DNA from: Fistularia commersonii
Taxonomy: Eukaryota; Chordata; Actinopteri; Syngnathiformes; Fistulariidae
DNA: 64,000 nt
Assembly: GCA_037954325.1 (NCBI GenBank)
Contig: JBBMNZ010000017.1
Span: 8,461,001-8,525,000, forward strand
Reading direction: 5' to 3'
Position 1 is the stretch's first letter, and each line of letters starts with the position of its first letter. Under the pieces are notes generated by a model that worked only from the letters and a program-made list of their open reading frames with translations, did no database searches and was not told the DNA's origin. The translations under genes were made by a program, and so were the position numbers. Below, piece by piece: positions 10,884 to 19,496 of the stretch.

Positions 10884-12682
10884 AATGCATGGAAGACAGA
10901 GAGAGAAGTAATCAAAGAAATAAAGGATAATGTATATTTTGAATTTTGATATAAATCCCTCCCCTTGCATCTGTATTCCAGGTGTGTCGTGTCCTGATGC
11001 AGCTCCAGGGGCTCCAGAAAAGGACCGCTCCTGCATTTTTATCCTCAACTCCACCTGCCCCTCTGGCTCCGCCCGTCCCACAGCCCAAGTACTTCCCGTC
11101 CAAACTGACGCGGCCCCCTTCCTCCCGCCTTCTTGCACCTCCCACCCCCCCTTTGCCCACCCGCAGTCTCACTTCCACCCCCAGGCCAGCTTCCCCCAAA
11201 CCCTCCTCTCCCCGGTGTCAGCTCGAATCCTGAGCTCCCCGCGGAAGCCCCGGCCCCCTCCCCTGTGCACGGACGAGCGGGCGAAGCTGTTGGGACCGGG
11301 CCTCCCCGCGGCCAGCGGCGCCTTCAGTGTCGGGATGGGGGTGAGGCTGGAGACCCTCTTCCCCGGAATGAGTGACAACCCTTCCGCCATCCACGACTCC
11401 ACGACTTGCCGCCTGATGGTAGAAACCAGCTGCGCTCTGACCTCAACCTCAAACAGCCTCCACCACGTCTCCCAACCTCCCCTCCACTTCCATCTATCGT
11501 CCTCTTCATCGCCATCTCCAACCATATACTACACATACCCGCCCACCTGCACCTCCTCTTCCACCTCCTCCTTCCCGTATTTCTCCTCCACCTGTCCTAC
11601 TAAGTCCATACCGCAGTCTTCAAGTGCCAGCAGCGGAGGTGGATTTGTTCCCATGGGGACAACCAGCAGCGTCCCAGTGGCTGCGGTGCCTGGGAGTACT
11701 TACTTTCCATCCCAGTCTTCCTCCAGCCCTTCCCCCTCAACAGCTACACCCCTGGATCAAAATCCAGGCCACAGCACCTCCGTGTGTGTTTGCAGCTCCT
11801 GTGGTTGCCGGGGCGTCTGCGGGGCCTACGGGACGGCGCCCGGCTACGCAGCCGGAGCCGGTTACCTGCAGCCCCTCTCAGCCAGCCCATCCCTCTTCAC
11901 TCTGGGTCCCCTGCTCCACCTCAACCCGCTGATTTCTTCGTCCAGCGCCACCGCGCCTTTCTCCTACCCGATGATGGGTCCGCCGCCCCTCTACCGCCAC
12001 AGCCCCGTGTCGCATGATCAGCAGAAGGGGTTCAGCATTTACCAGCCCCACGGCATCGTGGGAAGCGGTGGCCAGAAAAGGACGGCAAGCAACATGTCGT
12101 GCTACAACTGTGGCGCCAGCGGACACAGAGCGGAAGACTGCAAACAGCCGCCCATGGATTCATCACAGCAAGGTGAAGGGATGAATGAGGGAGTGAATAA
12201 GGGAGTGAGGCTACACTAGACCTTGCCATATATATGTGTATGTATATAGATATATGTGTGTGTGTGTGTATATATTTGAGGCATGTTTCTACCGATTTCT
12301 TACCACCTTCGTCATTTACCGTCATTTACTGAGAAAACACTCAAAGGTGTTTACAAATGGAAAACGTGTTTAAAAATTAGCTGACATTTGACCTCATTTA
12401 CAAGCTTTTTCCCAGACCTGAACTTCATCTCCACAGATTTGTCATGAATGAGTAAAATGATGAAGCGTTATTAAATTTTAAATATTTTGATATTAAAAAA
12501 ATAACAACAAAAAAATATCATTTTCACCAGATTCAATTCCAATGAACGGATTCGTTATTCGGTCCATTCTGTCAGATCTGTGCTGTCCGGATGTGAAGAC
12601 TGTTCATTTCTCTGCTGTGTTCACAGGGACATTTCGACTGAAGTACACTCCCCACACTGACAGCAAGGACTCGGGGGACTAG
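1044..12682 (+). CDS. zcchc14: zcchc14 (zinc finger CCHC domain-containing protein 14), 3' part of gene, spliced
   Basis: Eleven coding exons are supported: 1044-1114, 1222-1293, 1579-1637, 4301-4479, 6181-6217, 6752-7223, 7307-7404, 9508-9602 (or 9505), 9706-9855, 10982-12172 and 12627-12682. All have AG/GT borders and phases that join without a frameshift, giving 825 residues to the TAG stop. Seen: a SAM domain at about residues 271-331, a serine-rich stretch, long Pro/Ser/His-rich low-complexity regions, a cysteine cluster at 679-690, a CCHC knuckle at 784-797 and a C-terminal TFRLKY tail. Known for the family: ZCCHC14 recruits the non-canonical poly(A) polymerases TENT4A/B to RNA hairpins recognised through its SAM domain, so that mixed tails protect the RNA. 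The N-terminal exons are outside the window. The gene converges on map1lc3b, the same neighbour as in human 16q24. The family call is firm; the 37-nt exon is the least certain part. Confidence 0.93.
1222..1293 (+). CDS. zcchc14: zcchc14 coding exon
   Basis: A polypyrimidine tract and AG precede 1222, and donor GTGAGG follows CAG at 1291-1293. The 24 codons start VNWSDG and end ELLSQ, phase 0 on both sides. They match the human segment that continues from FEV into the WSDS motif. Confidence 0.85.
1579..1637 (+). CDS. zcchc14: zcchc14 coding exon
   Basis: The acceptor is cacag at 1574-1578 and the donor is GTTTGT at 1638. It reads AFPDERMEKLLSQSMELDP and then two bases of a split codon. This aligns with the human YPEENLEKL segment. 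The following intron is 2.7 kb and contains a reverse-oriented SINE-like repeat and a TG tract. Confidence 0.8.
2440..2595 (-). repeat. SINE-like repeat, reverse orientation, with tRNA-like head
   Basis: On the minus strand it begins GGGCGGCACAGTGGCGCAGT, continues into a B-box-like GGTTTGATTCC segment and then the fish-repeat body (TTTGGACTGTGG read on plus). It is an old, 5'-headed copy in a zcchc14 intron and not a tRNA gene. Confidence 0.65.
3155..3223. repeat. TG-rich microsatellite
   Basis: An imperfect (TG)n with GC and CT interruptions, in the 2.7-kb zcchc14 intron. Confidence 0.85.
4301..4479 (+). CDS. zcchc14: zcchc14 coding exon
   Basis: The acceptor is cccag at 4296-4300 and the donor is GTAAGT-like at 4480. 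The exon's first base completes an Arg codon, followed by CLTALPCHVL, which matches the human YLASLPSHVL segment. A Pro/Ser-rich stretch follows. It ends with one base of a split codon, which is out of phase with the exon at 6752 and so requires an exon in between. Confidence 0.85.
6181..6217 (+). CDS. zcchc14: zcchc14 predicted 37-nt microexon
   Basis: It is bounded by caccag at 6175-6180 and GTAAGG at 6218. Its 37 bases supply exactly the phase needed to join the exon ending at 4479 (one spare base) to the exon starting at 6752 (needs two). The translation LGCMVQYRGAN is open. This is inferred from phase and splice-site quality only; homology to other species could not be checked. Confidence 0.6.
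6752..7223 (+). CDS. zcchc14: zcchc14 coding exon: low-complexity region and first half of SAM domain
   Basis: The acceptor is ctcag ending at 6751 and the donor is GTGGGT at 7224. It encodes about 130 residues rich in Ser, Pro, Gln and His, then the start of the SAM domain, ILDWLRRLRLHKYYPVFKQL, at the 3' end. The SAM helices are almost identical to the human protein. The exon ends in phase 0. Confidence 0.92.
7307..7404 (+). CDS. zcchc14: zcchc14 coding exon: second half of SAM domain
   Basis: The acceptor is catag at 7302-7306 and the donor is GTAAGC at 7405. It reads FLGLTEEDLNKYDL, then GAKKKLKTQLEL, completing the RNA-binding SAM fold. The intron upstream is only 83 bp. The intron downstream (7405-9507) carries three long CA/TG tracts. 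Confidence 0.92.
8573..8642. repeat. (CA)n microsatellite
   Basis: About 34 CA units without interruption on the plus (sense) strand of the zcchc14 intron 7405-9507. It forms an inverted pair with the (TG)n tract at 8804-8865. Confidence 0.95.
8725..8865. repeat. (TG)n microsatellite with degenerate flank
   Basis: The pure TG core is at about 8804-8851, with interrupted TG/TGC on both sides. It is complementary to the CA tract about 160 bp upstream in the same intron. Confidence 0.92.
9400..9485. repeat. (TG)n / (TGCG)n tract next to a zcchc14 3' splice site
   Basis: TG and TGCG units end about 20 bp before the CAGCAG acceptor at 9502-9507, so the tract takes the place of a normal polypyrimidine tract. 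Confidence 0.9.
9508..9602 (+). CDS. zcchc14: zcchc14 coding exon with tandem NAGNAG acceptor
   Basis: Tandem CAGCAG at 9502-9507 allows starts at 9505 or 9508. Both keep frame and differ by one residue (Asp-Arg versus Glu before EMKMEKRL). The exon encodes RLCSGIARVTPSSHMGP, matching the human GVARVPPTSHVGP segment. The donor is GTAACC at 9603. A TG-rich tract sits about 20 bases upstream of the acceptor. Confidence 0.88.
9706..9855 (+). CDS. zcchc14: zcchc14 coding exon, serine-rich
   Basis: The acceptor is gtag at 9702-9705 and the donor is GTGAGT at 9856. It begins by completing a Glu codon and reads ELRVEVDTVLQHH, matching human ELRVEVEQPHH. A serine-rich run follows. The intron after it (9856-10981) contains a (GT)n tract at 10834-10881. 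Confidence 0.9.
10834..10881. repeat. (GT)n microsatellite
   Basis: About 23 uninterrupted GT units, ending 100 bp before the zcchc14 acceptor at 10981. Confidence 0.95.
10982..12172 (+). CDS. zcchc14: zcchc14 large coding exon: low-complexity linker, Cys cluster, CCHC knuckle
   Basis: The acceptor is ccag ending at 10981 and the donor is GTGAAG at 12173. The 1191-nt exon includes SARPTAQVLPVQ, identical to the human protein, then long Pro/Ser-rich sequence. A cysteine cluster follows (11785-11820) and then CYNCGASGHRAEDC, a perfect C-x2-C-x4-H-x4-C zinc knuckle (12101-12142). It is GC-rich compared with the flanking introns. Confidence 0.95.
12627..12682 (+). CDS. zcchc14: zcchc14 terminal coding exon
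   Basis: The acceptor is ttcacag at 12620-12626. The exon completes Gly and reads TFRLKYTPHTDSKDSGD followed by TAG at 12680-12682. The human C-terminus also begins TFRLKY and ends with an acidic Ser-rich tail, which fixes this as the authentic end of the protein. Confidence 0.93.
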
Positions 12683-14000
12683 CCAACACAGGAAGCAGTG
12701 GATTTTCAGACACAACTGTACCTCATGTTTCCATGGATGCAAGCAGGCGGAGGCCTCAGAGCGGATGAGTTGGAAGTTCCAAGTTGCCCTTAAAGTGAAT
12801 GTGTTCCTTTGCTGTTTTATCAACGGATAACTCCGTAAAGAGCCAGTGAAGAGTGACAACCGAGGCAATCAACCCCCCTCCCCTCCACTTTTGGAAAAGA
12901 AATGCCTCTCTGAGAAACAAAAAGGCTGTTACAATCATCCTCTCTCAGTTTCAAATATCAGAGGTAGAGCTTGGACTTTAAACCCCGTTCATCTCAGAGG
13001 CAAAGCTCAAGCTTGAAACAATTCGCCGTGTTGAACGCAGCAGGATTAGAGAAATTCGTCTTCAAGGCCAAATGACGGCACGTTTGCTTTGAGCCAAAAA
13101 AAAAAAAGGCACGGAGGAGCCGGTGCTTTTCTGGACATATCAAACCAAGTGCCTAGGCGGCAGCAGCCCCAACAGATCCCCGCTCTCCGAACCAAGGAGG
13201 AGCACAAAGGTGGCACTCGCGGACAGAGGAGCTGCCTCTCAGGTCCACAGTGTGCACATGTCACACTCTTTGCACTCATCATCCTCACAACTGACGGCTC
13301 GACAGTTTACAAATGTCATTGCGAGGGGAGGGCAGTCTTTTGACAGCAGATGCTGCAACGTCGAAAAAGACTGAATTTCCCGATACATATACATAAGTGA
13401 AACCAACTTTGGATTTGGTTTTGCTTCTTTGTTTACATGGATATCAACTTACACAATGTCTTCTACCACAGCGGCTCTTTTTAAACCAGACTTATCTTAG
13501 GAGATACCAGGAGGACCATCTAACTGAATCCCATCTTATTTTGAAATTTTCCCACTGTGGGCCTAGAAGGCATATTCTATTCTTAAACTCGGTAAATGCA
13601 ACTTAAGAAGCGAGGTCGCCCCACCCTTCCCCCACACACAATAACTTACATTTGGACAAAATCTCCCATGTTATCTCCTACTTGAACAAATGTTTCACCT
13701 TTTTTTGTGTTTTAGTCGTAGCCTCGGGCTGTTTCCCTATTGTTCACTACTAGAGCTCAAATATTCAATTTTTGAACGCCTCCCTTATATTTTTTTATGA
13801 AACGCTGGGTGTTTCGGACACAGTAACAAAATATCATCACTGTTTTTTTTCTTCCTGCTCCTTGTCAAAGGTTCTGTGTACCAAGAACACAGGGGAAAAA
13901 TGCCTTCATCTGATCAAAGCTTTAAAATGTCTGAATCGAGCAGAAGAAATATATGTCTATTATAAGTAATATGCAATAAATTAAATTTGCTGGATGAAAT
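12683..14000 (+). other. zcchc14: zcchc14 3' UTR (probable extent)
   Basis: No further coding frame is supported after the stop. The first good AATAAA on this strand is at 13975-13980, so cleavage just after 13990 is a reasonable minimum. Further AATAAA hexamers occur at 14384-14389, 14714-14721 and 15750-15755, so longer 3' ends are possible. The short open frames in 13.0-13.9 kb resemble no protein I recognise. Confidence 0.45.
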
Positions 14001-14179
14001 TGAACAAGATTAAGCAAAAAAAAATATATTCAAGCGTTGTGTTTCTAGACACTAAATTGAGTTTTTTTTCCATTGTGGGAGACGTTTTCATGTCTCCGTA
14101 AAACCAAATTACAGCACAGCCTTGCCATTGTTTTCCATCAGAGTTTGCTCGTCTCAGTGTGGAGCGGCTGACTCAGGTT

Positions 14180-14260
<81 letters not shown>

Positions 14261-17199
14261 CATCATGCAAGCAGTAGCCTATGAATCAGCTGTTTGTTTT
14301 AACCCCCCCCAAGATCTGAGATGAAGACATTTTATAATGAACTGTCCACACCTGCTTTTTTAACTAAAAAAAAAAAAAACTAAAATAAACATTGTAATTC
14401 TTAAACTAAACTCGACACTTTAGATGGTAAAATATGAAAATATGACGAAAATAATTCACACAGGAAGAATGGACATACAAATTCTGGGAAAAAGTTCCAA
14501 GGTTAAACTTGGTTTAATGGGCTAAAAGTCACATGTTAACAGACATTTACTATTTGATCAGGAATTCAGGTATCAACCATAAGAATGTAAGGAAAATCTA
14601 ATCCAGTGCTGTTGCCCACATATTTAAGTCATGAAAAGGCATTTGCCTAATTTTTTGTTTTTAAAAAAAAACACCTTGTAGGTGATTTCAATGTTATTTA
14701 AAATTCATATAAACAATAAACTCCCCTTCAGTTGTGTCTGGATTAAAATCTCGTAGAGCTCAACCAGCCGATCACTTTGTCCAACAACCGATCAATGGAT
14801 CCTGTCTTCTGGCTCTCTCTTTGAAACATCAGGACCTGAAATGGGGTAAAATGAGCCTGAGAAGCTGAGAGTAAAGTTTCCTGCTTCTCTTTCCCAGGCA
14901 TGGTTTTACGTATTTGGACTTCATACCGCTGTTCCTGTGGTTGTTCAAGTTAGACAAACATTTAAGAAGTGCCAATGTTCCTCAAGCCAATTTTTCTGAA
15001 GCTTGATTTATTTTTTATCTTTTTTTTTTTTTTTTAATGTCGATATAGGAAAACCGTAAAGTATGTCCTTGCTGCAGGGGGAGTTGCCTCTCTTGTACTG
15101 GGTAGCTTTTTTTTTGGTCAACTTTTCATGTTCCTGAGTGTGTTGAAGGACTTCTATGGCTGTGGGGTTGCTGGGCGGGACCCAGGGTTTCCCAGACATA
15201 AGAACAGCTGGTCCTTCAGTTGAAATTCTATCTGTGCCCCTGGAGGGCGCCATGCAGAAATAAAGAGGGAGGGATTTATTTTGAATAATAAAACATTAAT
15301 AATGAACATTTTGCATGCTGTTTAAAAAAAATGTGTGTGTTTTAGCTATTGTTTTCAGAGACTTGTCCTGACAGAAACGTGAAGGCTCAGGATCCACCAC
15401 CCTGCCTTTGGAGGTTCAGCTGGATCTTTATTTCAACAGTGTAAAAATGTTGTGGAAAAAAAAGAAAAATCAGAATGAACTCCTGGTATTTTTTAGAAAA
15501 CTTATGTACAGAAAATTAAATTTACATTTCTTACGTCATACAAAAGCACCTGCGTTTAGGGTGTTTCGTTAGAGGCTGGAAAACAGATTCTACTGTCTGC
15601 ATGTTGCCTTGTCTTTACTAAAAACCTTCTTTGGAAATATGTTTGAGCACCGTTTCTCTTCATTCTTAGGTCAGACTTTTCTTTTTTAAATGATGTGTTT
15701 TCAAACTTGACTGTTTCACACAAACTCACGAAGGGAAACATATTTGCGTAATAAAGTACTTTCTGATTTTAAGTCGTCTATGCATTTTCAATTCCTGAAA
15801 ATGCAGACAGTGAAGTTTTTAGAATCCTGTCTGGATGTTCGCAGAAAAATTGATGTATTTAGAGAATCTAGTGAAAAGTATATCACGCTTCATTTCAACA
15901 TTGAAATGGTCAAATATATTTGATTGAAATTATCAGTTTAGCCTGAGAGGGCCAACATTGAAAAAAAATGACGGTTTCTACTTTCTGCTTATTCGATTTA
16001 TTTTTGTGTCTCTGCATCCAAATTTGATAGGTCTTAAAACTCAGAAACTCTTGGAATACATTTCTTCAAATCTGGCACAAATGTCCAGGTGAGACAGGTA
16101 AATTCAGGTGATTGAGGTCACTGACATCATAGATTTTTATATAACAGTCTAAATGGATATAAAAAAAACGGCTCCTCAGAGTCAAATTTTTTGTAAACCT
16201 TTGGATGACAGCAGAAAACATGGTTATTCATTCATTAATATTGCATTGATAAAATTAGATCTTCAGATGAGAACTGATGAGCGGATGGAGGCAAACAATG
16301 GGAATCCTGAATTTCAACTTGAAATAATTAAATATCAGAAGGTCGCCGGCAGCCTGGAGGCCTATTCCTTTAGCATTAACCAGCACAGCAATTTAGGCCA
16401 GCGCTCTCTTTCTGACATTTACAGTAAACATACATTTATACACACACTTCAAAACATAGTACTACAAAGTACAGATGGATCTAAGCGGTATCAACGGTTT
16501 TCAACTTATTTAACTGTTTTTACCAAATATGAAATTACATTGATTCAATGGAAGTTTTTGCTGTAAGAGGAAGTCAAAGGCGGCTTGATATATTTAGTGT
16601 GTGTGTGTCAGTGTTTAAAATGTGACACACACCTCGTGACTGCAGATATCAGTTTCATTTAAGACTTTTTTTATTGTTAATTTCAAAGCATATTTAAGAG
16701 AGAATTCTTAAAACACAAAGTTTAACACCTTTTGAAACTGATATCAGCCACATTTTACAGGCCCTCAGAATTTGGGGCAACTATTAAAATCCTGACACGG
16801 TCATGGTAGTGATGACCTTGTTAAAATTACCAACTATTACATCATCTGGTAAGTTCGTGACTGAGTCACAGAGCTGTATTAGTCATTATCCAGAGTTGCA
16901 TCTGGTGAATTATTAGATTTCTGTGCCATGGACATCAGCTATCCGGTACCCCTCATCTTTGCATATTTTGCTGCTGAAATGACAGATTTATGCTGAATCA
17001 ATGTTGATACTAGAGAACCAGAGAACCCGGAAAGTACAGAACAGAAAACATGAAAGAAGGTGAAATAGTGTGTTCAGAGGACAGAGGGGGAATAAACTCC
17101 CATCTCAGCCTTATAATCCATTGTATAATCTGTTTGCTACATGTTTCATTTCATATTATTGACTGCATATCTATGCATTAATTAATGGACACAACTGCG
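14001..17199. other. intergenic gap between convergent zcchc14 and map1lc3b
   Basis: AT-rich sequence with one long AC microsatellite (14181-14258) and several poly-A/T runs. A 137-codon frame at 16153-16566 has no recognisable protein character. Parts may be alternative 3' UTR of zcchc14, since AATAAA signals recur up to 15755. No RNA gene was seen. Confidence 0.5.
14181..14258. repeat. (AC)n microsatellite
   Basis: About 38 uninterrupted AC units between zcchc14 and map1lc3b. Confidence 0.95.
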
Positions 17200-17727
17200 A
17201 TCATTTTTTCCCTCATTTTATTGTTTTAAAAAACAATAACATAAATACATAAAGATGGCTGAGTGACACTGTCGTGTATAAGTGTGTGTGTGTGAAACAG
17301 AGGAACAAGCAGAAAAGACAGCACTAAAACGAACGTGCTGCCCCTCTGTAACAAACACTGGCGTTCCACTATGAAGAAAAAAAAAAGTGTGTACTGCAGA
17401 CAGGTCGAACAATAAAAACGAGAAATTAAAAAGTAAAAGAAAAGATAAAATACTGCGAGATAAAAGCAGCTACACCTTGAGCTTTTCAGAAGACGTGAGG
17501 AGAAGCACAACAGTGTGAGGCTCCATCTACAGACAGACAGGATATTCAAAATGTGTTTTCCTTTAAGAAAGCAGGCCCTTGGAACCCACAGGGCAGGTCG
17601 ACATTTCCTCCTCACAGAGCTTTCTTTAATTTCACCGAAATGAAACTGTGGAGCGGCAGGGACTCCAGGACTTCAGCTCCGCAGGTCGAACATAACACAA
17701 AAGGTAAAACCATGTACGACGCCACTC

Positions 17728-17756
17728 TTCCTGCCCGGATTTCAACCGGGCAGGAA
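17728..17756 (-). repeat. perfect 11-bp inverted repeat (RNA stem-loop) in map1lc3b 3' UTR
   Basis: The arms TTCCTGCCCGG (17728-17738) and CCGGGCAGGAA (17746-17756) are exact reverse complements separated by seven bases. Because the stem is GC-rich, it should form a stable hairpin in the map1lc3b transcript, which is read from the minus strand. Function unknown. Confidence 0.8.
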
Positions 17757-18663
17757 TTTCAATCGCCTCGTTGTTTCCTCATCCCTTCAACGACTAAATG
17801 AGAGGCGTTTACAGAAAACAATAAACAAAGCAGGCCATATTCCATTCACACACATGAGCAGAAGCTCCGAGCGCCCCAAAGTCGGCTCGGTTACACTCTG
17901 ATTTCTCGGACACGCCTTAAAGGTTGTTTCAATACAATCTGTGCACCGAGGTGAATTTGTAAAGTACAATCATCCATTTGGAGAACTGAGCCGTTCCTTA
18001 CATTTCAATATGGTGACGATGCTTTAGGCTACAAGGGACCGAGGGGCCGGAGAAACGGCTGTAGAAGGGAATGTGATGACACACGGTAGAGGACATAGAC
18101 AATATTGATGAGGTGGCCACCGCGACCGAATCTGAGTTTGGCATTTTGGGCGCCACAGCTTTGAATCAGAAGGTGCCCTCGGTGAGCAGGTGTTGCTGAC
18201 AGGTGTCTTTTCGGTTAGCGACTTCCAATCGTGAGGGTGTCACAAGTTTAAGCCTGCCAGCTTTACAGATGAACATAAAGCTATGTTGAGGATCCGACAC
18301 GAGTGGCTGCATCTATGACCTTGTTGAGAAAATGGCGGTAAATTGGCGAAGTGATTAATCCTGTAAGAAGCCGTTTTCTGTGCTGAAGTGATGGACAGAA
18401 GGTGCATTTAAAGCATTTGGCTCTACTTTGACTATCTGAGGCTTCGCCTACTTCTGTACACAGTCGTTGACAAAAGATGCTTTCATGAGCATCAATTTTC
18501 TGTCTTATTCGATTTATCTGGCCAATGATGAGCCGGGGGCCCCGGGTTCCATTTCCGACTGCATTAAAAACCACCACTGGTCCCTGAAAGTTCACCAGTG
18601 TGTGTTCTCCTCAGCTGTTGTCTCTGCAAACCTTCGGATCACCATTGGCTTTGTTCAGTGGCT

Positions 18664-18875
18664 TATATATATATAGATATATCTATATATCTATATATCT
18701 ACATGTATATATAGATATAGATATGTGTATGTGTGTGTAATTATATATAGAGAAAGAGGAGTGGTGAAGCAGCACCACCTTTACGTCATGTGAAAACCTG
18801 AAATGTATGTGTGTATATATATATATATGTATGTATACATATATATACACATACATATTGCATATACATACATCG
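18664..18875. repeat. AT-rich simple repeats (TATA/GATA type) in map1lc3b 3' UTR
   Basis: Two blocks (18664-18751 and 18810-18875) of TATATC, TAGATA and TATGTA units are self-complementary and separated by about 60 bp of ordinary sequence. Confidence 0.85.
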
Positions 18876-19318
18876 AAATGGCCTGGAATACATAGAGCTA
18901 CAGCACTGAAAAAAGTCAACAGCCATATATGTTGCCGTGACAACTGACAGGCTTCACCAGAGACAATAAAGAAGCAGAAAGTCACTAGCAGACTGGACAG
19001 AGTCTGACTCCCTGTCTCCATACACTCTGCTGCGGTGGGTGACCCCTTGCGATTTAGATGCTACTGGGTGAGAGTGGTGCCACACAAAACACTGTCTCCT
19101 CTCATTGCGGTCACATCCCATAATACAGAAATCACAACAGGAACCAAAAGGAACTCAGAATGATCGTACACGTAGTTAAATTTAGCGGTTCGCATCTGGA
19201 TTTAAGTTCTTACAGTCAAGAATAACGTGGCGAGACGACCGTGTAACAGGAAAGACATGGAGGGGAGCTAAAATCTACCGCTGACCCACCGCTGACCAGG
19301 TGGAGGATGGGAGACGGA

Positions 19319-19496
19319 TCACTGGGTGGCAACAGTCGTGCCGAAGGTCTCCTGGGAAGCGTACACCATGTAGAGGAAGCCATCCTGGTCCCGCTCTCGC
19401 TCGTACACCTCTGAGATGACCGCGGACACGGATACCATGCTGTGGCCGTTGACCAGCAGGAAGAAAGCTTGGTTGGAGTTCAGCTGGAGGCGTCTC
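19319..19496 (-). CDS. map1lc3b: map1lc3b exon 4 (stop codon)
   Basis: The acceptor CACCAG ends at 19497. It encodes RRLQLNSNQAFFLLVNGHSM through ETFG120 and a six-residue tail, with TGA at 19321-19319. Glycine 120, the ATG4 cleavage and lipidation site, is intact. Confidence 0.96.

Larger units (their letters stand above)
17200..19318 (-). other. map1lc3b: map1lc3b 3' UTR (probable extent)
   Basis: Reading on the minus strand from the stop codon, the best AATAAA is at 17222-17217 (TTTATT on the plus strand). This gives a 3' UTR of about 2.1 kb. It contains AT-rich simple repeats (18664-18751 and 18810-18875) and a GC-rich perfect inverted repeat at 17728-17756. The extent is inferred from the poly(A) signal only. 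Confidence 0.5.

Noticed and set aside
10797..11525. Minus-strand frames opposite the large zcchc14 exon
   Set aside because: Shadows of a Pro/Ser-rich coding exon; the plus frame matches ZCCHC14.
16153..16566. 137-codon open frame on the plus strand
   Set aside because: No start context, splice partner or recognisable domain. It lies in AT-rich DNA between convergent genes, so chance is the better explanation.
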